From assembly GCF_017377655.1 (NCBI RefSeq), contig NZ_JAFREL010000142.1, forward strand, positions 1 to 5,679: a stretch of 5,679 nucleotides of DNA, given 5' to 3'. Position numbers and translations under genes: made by a program. This stretch comes from Candidatus Enterococcus ferrettii. Its GTDB lineage: Bacteria; Bacillota; Bacilli; Lactobacillales; Enterococcaceae. Shown here in pieces: positions 1-5,147 of the stretch. Each line of letters starts with the position of its first letter. Position 1 is the stretch's first letter. A model generated the notes under the pieces. That model was not told the origin of the DNA and ran no database searches. It was given only the letters and a program-made list of their open reading frames with translations.

Positions 1-77
1 CTTTTGGGGGTCACTACAAAATACTATAGATTTTTTTATTTAAACATTAGAAATTTTTGAAATAAGGAGGAAGAACT
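1..77 (+). promoter_or_regulatory. Upstream region of the carboxyethylornithine synthase gene
   Basis: This is A+T-rich DNA leading into the first gene. The clear element is a strong Shine-Dalgarno, AAGGAGG at 64-70, seven bases before the ATG. A TATAGA at 25-30 could be a -10 box, but the matching -35 position (about 2-7, TTTTGG) is poor and lies at the window edge, so no promoter is assigned. The T-run at 31-37 could equally be the tail of a terminator of a gene outside the window, but no stem is visible before it. Confidence 0.3.
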
Positions 78-1001
78 ATGAGTAAACGAACCATGGGATT
101 TGTGATCGGGCATAAACCAAATGAAAAGCGCAGAGCTCTGCTGCCATCAGATATTCAGGATATTCAAAATAAGCAGCAGCTCATTTTTGAAACAGGTTAT
201 GGTGAACATTTGGGGATTGAGGATGCGGCTTATGAACAGCTAGACTGCAGAGTACTCCAGCGAGATCAGGTGCTGCAGCAAGACATTATTTGTGATCCTA
301 AAATTGGGGAAGCCGACTACTTAGATTCACTGAAAAAGGGACAGGTGCTGTTTGGCTGGATTCACACAAGTTCAAATCAAACTTCGTTGGAACCGCTTTA
401 TAGACGCGGTGTCGAAATGATCGCTTGGGAACGGATGTACCAGGACAACCGGCACTCTTTTTGGGAGAATAATCAAATTGCTGGTGAAGCAGCTATCATG
501 CATGCGTATTTACTTTATGGCAAATTACCAGAGGAGACGAAGGCAGCAGTGATTGGCAGAGGAAATGTTGCTCAAGGAGCTATTCGGATATTGGAAAAGC
601 TGGGAGCGGAGGTAGTCATTTACAACCGTCAACAGGAAAAACTGTTGCAGAAGGAATTGGGAAATTTCACTGTTGTTGTCAATGCCGTAAAATGGGACAA
701 AAAGCGGCAGGATCATATCCTTTCTAGGGCAGACCTTAAGAAATTACCACCCCACTCATTGATTATCGACATCAGCAGTGATACGCATGGGGCAATTGAA
801 ACTTGCAGACCAAGTGCTGACGACTCACTCTATGAGGTAGATTCCATTCTGCACTACACGATCAACAATACCCCCAGCATTTTCTTTCAAACAGCAACCA
901 GTGCCATTTCCAAGGAAGTCGCAAAATATGTAGATAACCTGATCGAGAATCGCCGGAACCCGGTTTTGGAAGGGGCCCGAATTAAGCCTGCAGAAAGCTA
1001 G
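78..1001 (+). CDS. ceo: N5-(carboxyethyl)ornithine synthase
   Basis: This 307-residue cytosolic enzyme belongs to the alanine dehydrogenase/pyridine nucleotide transhydrogenase fold family. The characterised Lactococcus lactis enzyme (about 313 residues) joins pyruvate and L-ornithine with NADPH to make N5-(L-1-carboxyethyl)-L-ornithine (EC 1.5.1.24) and also accepts lysine. Visible here are the N-terminal basic substrate-site motif EKRRALLP (16-23), a Rossmann nucleotide loop GRGNVAQG (160-167) followed by the second strand ending in YNR (182-184), and the family blocks IIDISSD (229-235) and NNTPSIFF (263-270). Asn rather than Asp/Glu after the second strand fits NADP(H) preference; this is inference. 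The ATG at 78 has AAGGAGG seven bases upstream. The gene is full length with no disruption. No terminator follows before the regulator gene. Opine-type or plain alanine dehydrogenase activity is the main alternative, but the length and blocks fit CEO synthase best. Confidence 0.88.
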   Translation: MSKRTMGFVIGHKPNEKRRALLPSDIQDIQNKQQLIFETGYGEHLGIEDAAYEQLDCRVLQRDQVLQQDIICDPKIGEADYLDSLKKGQVLFGWIHTSSNQTSLEPLYRRGVEMIAWERMYQDNRHSFWENNQIAGEAAIMHAYLLYGKLPEETKAAVIGRGNVAQGAIRILEKLGAEVVIYNRQQEKLLQKELGNFTVVVNAVKWDKKRQDHILSRADLKKLPPHSLIIDISSDTHGAIETCRPSADDSLYEVDSILHYTINNTPSIFFQTATSAISKEVAKYVDNLIENRRNPVLEGARIKPAES

Positions 1002-1004
1002 TCC

Positions 1005-1018
1005 TTATCCTATGATAA
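1005..1018. promoter_or_regulatory. Candidate Crp/Fnr-family operator, TTATC-N4-GATAA
   Basis: A perfect inverted repeat has 5-bp arms, TTATC (1005-1009) and GATAA (1014-1018), separated by CTAT. The 14-bp layout (5-4-5) is the same as the FNR box TTGAT-N4-ATCAA, although the bases differ. Its centre (1011.5) lies 41.5 bases before the predicted transcription start at 1053, the standard class II position for this regulator family, and its last base touches the -35 box. The gene it precedes encodes a Crp/Fnr-family protein, so autoregulation is a reasonable inference. Binding is not shown. Confidence 0.5.
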
Positions 1019-1046
1019 TGACAGAACTCCTTTAGACCTTTACAAT
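1018..1046 (+). promoter_or_regulatory. Sigma-70-type (SigA) promoter of the regulator-PEBP operon
   Basis: The -35 box is ATGACA at 1018-1023 (five of six bases match TTGACA), followed by a 17-base spacer and TACAAT at 1041-1046 (five of six match TATAAT). The predicted start is near 1053. That leaves a leader of about 22 bases before the ATG at 1075 and makes the ATG at 1060 too close to the 5' end for a normal ribosome-binding site. Confidence 0.72.
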
Positions 1047-1062
1047 AAAGAAAAAAGGAATG

Positions 1063-1068
1063 AGGGAG
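1063..1068 (+). promoter_or_regulatory. Ribosome-binding site that fixes the regulator start
   Basis: AGGGAG at 1063-1068 is six bases before the ATG at 1075. The in-frame upstream ATG at 1060 has AAGGA directly abutting it with no spacing, and it overlaps this site. The downstream start is therefore preferred. Confidence 0.65.
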
Positions 1069-1074
1069 CTGCCA

Positions 1075-1668
1075 ATGACAGAAATTGAAGTCAGCCTGCG
1101 CAAATTGGTTGACCGGTATCAAAAGCTATCGATTAGTGAAGTCAGCCTACAACGAATTGCGGCACTGGGGACTAAGGTTGCATTTCAGGCGGGAGAGTTG
1201 ATCGTTGCCTCTGGTGATACTGAAAGTCGGCTTTATTTATTAGCAAAAGGATTGGTCCGTAAATTTTATTTAGATAATCAAGGAAACGATCTGACTCAGC
1301 TTTTTATGCAGGAAGGTAAAATCTTTGGTACTCACAACGTCGTTTACGGAGGCCAGGTGATGTGCAATTTTGAAGCAGCGGAGCCCTGTGAGACCATTTA
1401 CTTCAATTATAATAAGGTACAGGAATTGATGGTGGAGGAGCCAGCCTTAGCCTGGGTGTATATCGGTTTGCTGGAGGAAACCCTGCGCCTTAAGTTAGTG
1501 AGAGAAACAGCCTTAGTCAATCAAAATGCCACGGAGCGCTATCAGGAATTAAAGCGAATGATCCCCGATATTGATCAACGGGTGAGCCATGCCCACATAG
1601 CTACCTATATAGGCATAACGCCAGTTTCCTTAAGTCGAATACGCCGTACTCTGCGGGAGGAAGTCTGA
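1075..1668 (+). CDS. Crp/Fnr-family transcriptional regulator
   Basis: This 197-residue DNA-binding regulator starts at 1075; starting at 1060 would add five residues. Residues ~15-120 form the cyclic-nucleotide-binding-type beta roll, with AGELIVASGDTESRLYLLAKG (39-59) and GKIFG (81-85). A long dimerisation helix (~120-150) follows, then a helix-turn-helix in which HIATYIGITPVSLSRIRR (174-191) matches the Crp/Fnr recognition-helix pattern. The Arg-Ser pair used by E. coli CRP to hold cAMP is not seen at the equivalent strand (GQVMCNFEAA), so cAMP is an unlikely ligand. Only two cysteines (97, 105) are present and the N-terminal cysteine cluster of FNR is missing, so an FNR-type iron-sulfur cluster is also unlikely. 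The effector is unknown. The gene overlaps the downstream PEBP gene by one base (TGATG). Its own promoter carries a candidate operator. Confidence 0.85.
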   Translation: MTEIEVSLRKLVDRYQKLSISEVSLQRIAALGTKVAFQAGELIVASGDTESRLYLLAKGLVRKFYLDNQGNDLTQLFMQEGKIFGTHNVVYGGQVMCNFEAAEPCETIYFNYNKVQELMVEEPALAWVYIGLLEETLRLKLVRETALVNQNATERYQELKRMIPDIDQRVSHAHIATYIGITPVSLSRIRRTLREEV

Positions 1669-2231
1669 TGGTAAAAATAATTGGAGCAATTGCGGCGGTG
1701 TTAATTCTTGCTGTGCTAGTCATCCGGGTTAACCATAAGCCAGATATCGTGATTACTGAAAAATATCAGCCTTTGTCGATGGCTATCCCAGCTTTTGGAG
1801 CGGATTCGGTGATACCTCAGCGCTATTCTGGCAATGGGGAGGATGTTTCACCGGAAATACAGCTATCCAAACTGGATAGGAAAGTCGTTTCGCTGGCTGT
1901 AATCATGGATGACATTGATCATCCGTTGGTGGGAGTGTATAATCACTGGATTATTTGGAACCTGCCCCCTCAACAAATAATTCCAGAAGCTATTCCTCAG
2001 GGGGAAACGGTGTCAGAATTATCAGAAGCTATCCAAGGGGTAGGGTATGGGAAGCATCGTTATCGCGGACCTAAGCCCCCTTTCGGAAGTCACCGTTACA
2101 AGTATCATGTCTTTGCTCTAAATAAAAAATTAGAGCTGGAACCATCCGCAAAAAAAGAAGAACTTCTGGCAGCGATGGAGGGGCACATTATTCAATATGG
2201 CAGCGCAATTGGAAGTTATCCGGGAAAATAA
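1668..2231 (+). CDS. Membrane-anchored YbhB/YbcL-type PEBP family protein
   Basis: This 187-residue protein has one N-terminal hydrophobic helix (about 4-20) followed by a phosphatidylethanolamine-binding-protein domain (about 35-187). Family landmarks are DDIDHP (81-86), the HW pair (93-94) in NHWIIWNLP, and YRGPKPPFGSHRY (132-144), which together form the conserved anion/ligand pocket. Bacterial members are called Raf-kinase-inhibitor-like, but their biochemical role is generally undefined. The anchor has no lipobox cysteine and no obvious cleavage site, so I infer a tethered domain outside the membrane. The ATG overlaps the regulator stop by one base and has GGGAGG (1655-1660) seven bases upstream, inside the regulator gene. 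This implies translational coupling and shared regulation. An intrinsic terminator follows. Confidence 0.85.
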   Translation: MVKIIGAIAAVLILAVLVIRVNHKPDIVITEKYQPLSMAIPAFGADSVIPQRYSGNGEDVSPEIQLSKLDRKVVSLAVIMDDIDHPLVGVYNHWIIWNLPPQQIIPEAIPQGETVSELSEAIQGVGYGKHRYRGPKPPFGSHRYKYHVFALNKKLELEPSAKKEELLAAMEGHIIQYGSAIGSYPGK

Positions 2232-2267
2232 ATAAGTACATTCAAATGAGATTGCACTTATTTGAAT
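2231..2267. repeat. Overlapping, mutually exclusive inverted repeats after the PEBP gene
   Basis: Two inverted repeats share bases. The first is AATAAGT (2231-2237) with ACTTATT (2256-2262), extendable to ten pairs with one mismatch. The second is ATTCAAAT (2240-2247) with ATTTGAAT (2260-2267). Because 2260-2262 is used by both, the two stems cannot form together. Both are A+T-rich and lie between the stop codon and the main terminator. They may be 3' mRNA structures or have no function. Confidence 0.5.
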
Positions 2268-2285
2268 CATTCATAAAGAATAAAG

Positions 2286-2331
2286 AATCGTTCGCCTCAG
2301 GACCCTAGGGACTTGGAGCGAACGATTTTTT
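2286..2331 (+). terminator. Intrinsic terminator of the regulator-PEBP operon, possibly bidirectional
   Basis: A perfect 10-bp stem, AATCGTTCGC (2286-2295) with GCGAACGATT (2318-2327), is followed by a T-run through 2331. The 22-base loop contains its own palindrome CCCTAGGG (2303-2310). On the minus strand the same stem begins three bases after the lipoprotein stop codon and is followed by CTTTATTCTTT, a weaker U-tract, so it may also end the convergent operon. Confidence 0.85.
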
Positions 2332-2806
2332 ACAGATAAATATCGTAATGCTTCTCAAAATTGTCTATTGTACCAAAAGTTAGGTAAACCGAATCCTCCT
2401 GATTTTTCAGATGAAACTTAAGGGTTAGATTTTGAGATTTTTCAGGGTCAAGCTTTTTCGTATCATCCGCCAGCGCTAACATTTCTAACGGTAGTGCATT
2501 AGGATCATTTAACTCTTTGACTTGTTCGGCTTTGAAAGTAGGAAACATTTCATTAAACGAGAGAGCTTTTTCTGTATTATTGGTCCATTTAATTTGGCAA
2601 TAAAAAATATCCGAACTATTTTTGCCACTTTCTAAAAAAGTGATCTCAGCCGAAGGAAAAGCGATCGAATCTTCTGAACCGTAATGCAACACCTCTGAAT
2701 CAGTTCCTTCAGTCGATAAGGTTGCCATTTTTGAAACAGGTGTACAGGCACTCAGTAAAAGTGCGTAAGCCACTAGCAAACTTAGTTTAATCCTCTTCTT
2801 TTTCAT
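2330..2806 (-). CDS. Putative DUF5067-like lipoprotein
   Basis: This 158-residue protein has a lipoprotein signal peptide: basic MKKKRIK, a hydrophobic stretch (8-19), then lipobox LLSAC with Cys21 as the predicted lipidated residue. The mature protein should sit on the outer face of the membrane. Residues about 50-148 resemble the Ig-like DUF5067/DUF4352 type of small Firmicute lipoproteins. Visible features are a beta strand with KWTNNTEKALSF (73-84, the 'extra-Asn' strand pattern), a middle block, and LDPEKSQNLTLKFHL (119-133) followed by VYLTFG. I recognise this by pattern only. The ATG has AAGGAGAA four bases upstream (plus-strand 2811-2818), which overlaps the stop of the permease-like gene and points to coupled expression. 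Its function is unknown; the partnership with the membrane protein is inferred from the operon. Confidence 0.75.
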   Translation of the reverse strand: MKKKRIKLSLLVAYALLLSACTPVSKMATLSTEGTDSEVLHYGSEDSIAFPSAEITFLESGKNSSDIFYCQIKWTNNTEKALSFNEMFPTFKAEQVKELNDPNALPLEMLALADDTKKLDPEKSQNLTLKFHLKNQEDSVYLTFGTIDNFEKHYDIYL

Positions 2807-2810
2807 GATT

Positions 2811-2818
2811 TTCTCCTT
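2811..2818 (-). promoter_or_regulatory. Lipoprotein ribosome-binding site overlapping the upstream stop codon
   Basis: On the minus strand AAGGAGAA starts within the TAA (2817-2819) of the permease-like gene and precedes the lipoprotein ATG (2804-2806) by four bases. Ribosomes finishing the first gene would stop on this site, so coupled translation is likely. Confidence 0.65.
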
Positions 2819-3422
2819 AATAAGTCCTTATTTTTCTATGGGCGCTAAGTGTCAGTAGGAAAGGAATAACGGTTAGGGCAGCGAATAGTGGCAGTTCGAC
2901 AGCTTCGATGAAATAAACGGGCTGAATCAGGTAGCTCCGCAGCGTTTGACCTGAATGGTCAGCAACAACCTGATACAGCAGTCGGATAACCTTAATACCC
3001 AATCCGAAGCCGACCATTAGAACCAGCCAAGTTTCTAGGAAAAGGGGCAAGGAGACATACCAGCTGAAGGCACCAAGATATTTTTTTATCATAAATTCTT
3101 CCTTTGAAGCAAGGAAATGCTTCGTGAAAATCGTACTGTAGTAAAGCGTTCCTAAGACAGCGGCCGTTAGAATTGCTGCCAAAGTCAGTAATTGCAGAAT
3201 TGACAAAAAAAGAATCAATTGCTGCTGTGTATCAACCAGACTCAGGGGATCTAGATCCTTTTGATTTTCTAATTTTGCTTTCGCTAAAACTAGATAGACT
3301 CTGCCAAGCAAATTAAAAAGAAGAGAAAAAAGCAAGCCAAAACTTAAATTACTAAAGCTAATCGTTGAATTGCGTTTAATTTGCCAAAGGACTTCGGTAG
3401 TTAGAGAGAGAAGTTTAGTCAC
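2817..3422 (-). CDS. Short FtsX-like integral membrane protein
   Basis: This 201-residue protein has four predicted membrane helices at about 23-46, 68-98, 122-146 and 174-194. The stretch between helices 2 and 3, SKEEFMIKKYLGAFSWYVS, followed by LPLFLETWLVLMVGFGLG, has the order typical of FtsX/MacB-type permeases: a basic EI-like cytoplasmic coupling segment, an LGA turn, then a helix beginning near a conserved LE pair. The usual extracellular domain between helices 1 and 2 is reduced to about 20 residues (47-67), and the protein is shorter than FtsX (about 300 residues). No ATPase gene is adjacent. It starts with GTG at 3420-3422, preceded by AAGGAG six bases upstream (plus-strand 3429-3434). 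It is the first gene of an operon with the lipoprotein. The FtsX relation is my inference; a generic hypothetical membrane protein is the conservative call. Confidence 0.6.
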   Translation of the reverse strand: MTKLLSLTTEVLWQIKRNSTISFSNLSFGLLFSLLFNLLGRVYLVLAKAKLENQKDLDPLSLVDTQQQLILFLSILQLLTLAAILTAAVLGTLYYSTIFTKHFLASKEEFMIKKYLGAFSWYVSLPLFLETWLVLMVGFGLGIKVIRLLYQVVADHSGQTLRSYLIQPVYFIEAVELPLFAALTVIPFLLTLSAHRKIRTY

Positions 3423-3443
3423 AGAATGCTCCTTTTTAAAAAT

Positions 3444-3469
3444 ATACTTTAGCTAAAAGTATAAAGTAT
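3444..3469. repeat. ATACTTT inverted/tandem repeat cluster before the permease-like gene
   Basis: ATACTTT (3444-3450) and its complement AAAGTAT (3456-3462) form perfect 7-bp arms around AGCTA. A second AAAGTAT (3463-3469) follows in tandem. A fourth copy, ATACTTT, lies at 3555-3561 in the opposite promoter. The minus-strand hexamer TATACT (plus 3458-3463) inside the cluster could be a -10 box, but no good -35 is seen at the right distance. It may be an operator, promoter elements, or both. Confidence 0.4.
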
Positions 3470-3550
3470 TTTAGTCTAAGAGAAAACAACTTAATTGATA
3501 GCTGCTTGGAAGGACACTACTAAAGAAGATCGGTAGCAGGAAAAGGAGTA

Positions 3551-3559
3551 TGCTATACT
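3551..3559 (+). promoter_or_regulatory. Extended -10 promoter of the lipase gene
   Basis: TG-C-TATACT (3551-3559) matches an extended -10 element, with five of six bases of TATAAT plus the upstream TG. The expected -35 position (about 3531-3536) is poor, which is common for extended -10 promoters. The predicted start is near 3566, giving a leader of under 30 bases. Confidence 0.5.
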
Positions 3560-3593
3560 TTATAGAGAAGGAAAGTTTGGGGAAAGGGTGATT

Positions 3594-4946
3594 GTGTTGC
3601 GTTCGTTTCTGATAAGAGATGCCAGCTACACCTTTATTTATGGTTTCTTGTATAATTTATGTATTTTGATTCCGATTATCGCCTCTATAAGGGTGTCGGG
3701 ATTCTTGGTTAAGCTAATTATTTTTATTGCCGGTTTTGCGGCGGCTTTAGTACTGGTTCATCATTTTCCTAAGAAACAATTTGAGCGTAAGCATCTAAGT
3801 GTTTTATATAGCGGCTGCTTATCGTTGAAAATTTTTATCATGAGTTGTTTGTTAATGCTGGTAACAGTGCTGTTTTTATTGCTGTTTAAGCAGATTTTTT
3901 GGTCAGTTTTTTTAGGCGGATTGGCATGGTTTATTTTACTGGAGACCGTTTTATTTTGGAACGGGATGCTTCGTGTCTTTCTGTCTTCTGTTCAGTTAGG
4001 ATTGCAAATGCGAATAATCGCAGCGCTTTGCGGCTGGATTCCCTTAGTGAATATTTACATGCTGCTAAAAGTGATTGCTATTATTGAACAAGAACTAGCT
4101 TTTGAATATAAAAAGGATTTAGTCGATGAAGTAGCAGCAGAAACGCAGCAGTGCCTCACCAAATACCCGATCCTGCTGGTTCATGGCGTATTTTTTCGAG
4201 ATATTGAGTATTTAAATTACTGGGGACGAATTCCACGTTTTCTAAAGCAACGAGGAGCCGATATTTATTACGGCAATCAAGAATCTGCACAGGCAGTTGC
4301 TTATTGTGGCCAGCAGCTGGCCGAACAAATCCTGAAAATTGTTGAAGAGACTGGCTGTGAGAAAATAAACATCATCGCCCATTCCAAGGGAGGACTGGAT
4401 AGCCGCTATGCCATATCAAATTGCGGCGTTGCTTCTTATGTCGCTTCGTTGACGACGATTAATACACCGCATCAAGGCTGTATTTTTGCCAATTATTTAT
4501 TGAAAAATGCGCCTGCGAGATTAGTTAAGGTGGTTGAAACTGTATACAATGGTGCCTTCCAAAAACTGGGAGATTATAATCCTAACTTCTTGACAGCTGT
4601 CAGTGATTTGAGTGATGAAGCGTGTCTGAAACTCAATCAGCAAATGCCTAATGTGGCTGGTGTTTATTACCAAAGCGTTGCAACTTTTGTCAAGAAAGCG
4701 TCTAGCGGAAAATTCCCTTTGAATCTCTTTTACCCAGTCGTCAAGCATTTCGATGGTCGAAATGATGGGCTGGTTTCAGTAGAGTCAGCTGGCTATTTCG
4801 ATGAGACGTTGTTAATTGAACCACCCGCGAAGCGCGGTATTTCCCACGCCGATGTCATTGACTTAACCCGAGAAAATATTGAGGGCTTTGATGTTCGCGA
4901 ATTTTACAAAGATCTGATTGTCGATTTAAAAGAGAAGGGCTATTAG
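3594..4946 (+). CDS. Multi-pass membrane-anchored lipase/esterase (alpha/beta hydrolase)
   Basis: Numbering here counts from the in-frame GTG at 3588 (452 residues). About five hydrophobic helices (14-34, 37-58, 80-100, 104-127, 142-166) precede a catalytic domain (about 192-452). The domain shows the oxyanion strand PILLVHG (194-200), nucleophile motif AHSKGGLDSRY with Ser266, INTPHQG (291-297), NDGLVSVES with Asp393, and ISHADVIDL with His420. This is a complete Ser-Asp-His triad in the order of true bacterial lipases related to triacylglycerol lipases. The basic loop KKQFERKH (62-69) should be cytoplasmic, so five helices would place the lipase outside the cell; topology is inferred. The substrate is unknown. 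Start choice: the GTG at 3588 overlaps the Shine-Dalgarno (GGGGAAAGGG, 3579-3588), whereas the GTG at 3594 lies five bases after it and the TTG at 3597 eight, so 3594 is preferred. The gene stands alone, with its own promoter and terminator. Confidence 0.85.
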   Translation: MLRSFLIRDASYTFIYGFLYNLCILIPIIASIRVSGFLVKLIIFIAGFAAALVLVHHFPKKQFERKHLSVLYSGCLSLKIFIMSCLLMLVTVLFLLLFKQIFWSVFLGGLAWFILLETVLFWNGMLRVFLSSVQLGLQMRIIAALCGWIPLVNIYMLLKVIAIIEQELAFEYKKDLVDEVAAETQQCLTKYPILLVHGVFFRDIEYLNYWGRIPRFLKQRGADIYYGNQESAQAVAYCGQQLAEQILKIVEETGCEKINIIAHSKGGLDSRYAISNCGVASYVASLTTINTPHQGCIFANYLLKNAPARLVKVVETVYNGAFQKLGDYNPNFLTAVSDLSDEACLKLNQQMPNVAGVYYQSVATFVKKASSGKFPLNLFYPVVKHFDGRNDGLVSVESAGYFDETLLIEPPAKRGISHADVIDLTRENIEGFDVREFYKDLIVDLKEKGY

Positions 4947-5147
4947 TCTCAGTCACACAAGTAAAAGCTATTCAAGGTCGCCAGCTATGGCGGCTTTTTT
5001 TCGTGTGCAAATAAATTATAGAATAGTCAACTTAACATAATGAGAGCTGCAGTGTCTGACTTCATAAACTAACTTTATCAGTAATAGTGAAAAAAATAGA
5101 TCAATGGATAAACAATGTCTTGCTCACTATGGGAAAGGGTAATTATG
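4947..5147. other. Convergent intergenic spacer
   Basis: These 201 bases between the lipase and the convergent right-end gene hold the lipase terminator. Beyond 5001 the DNA is A+T-rich with no open frame, RNA gene or convincing promoter. A 7-bp inverted repeat, ATAGTGA (5084-5090) and TCACTAT (5124-5130), has a 33-base gap. On the minus strand it encloses seven Ts, so it is not a standard terminator for the right-end gene. No clear terminator for that gene was found. Confidence 0.5.
4974..5001 (+). terminator. Intrinsic terminator of the lipase gene
   Basis: GTCGCCA (4977-4983) and TGGCGGC (4988-4994) form a 7-bp stem with one G-T wobble around a GCTA loop. Seven Ts follow (4995-5001), and AAG before the stem can pair with the first Ts. 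It begins about 30 bases after the lipase stop. Confidence 0.87.

Noticed and set aside
525..716. Minus-strand open frame inside the ceo gene
   Set aside because: It lies wholly within a well-recognised gene on the other strand, with no ribosome-binding site and no family resemblance.
1038..1050. CTTTA-CAA-TAAAG inverted repeat over the -10 box of the regulator operon
   Set aside because: It is short, A+T-rich and explained by the promoter itself. The stem is too weak for a terminator of ceo.
3899..4087. Plus-strand open frame in another frame inside the lipase gene
   Set aside because: It overlaps the membrane-helix coding region of a clearly real gene and has no supporting start signals.
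4521..4748. Minus-strand open frame inside the lipase catalytic domain
   Set aside because: It is antisense to conserved lipase sequence and is best explained as a shadow.
5015..5020. Minus-strand TATAAT that could be a -10 box
   Set aside because: No suitable -35 or TG extension is present, and it would fire directly into the lipase terminator. It is probably A+T-rich chance.
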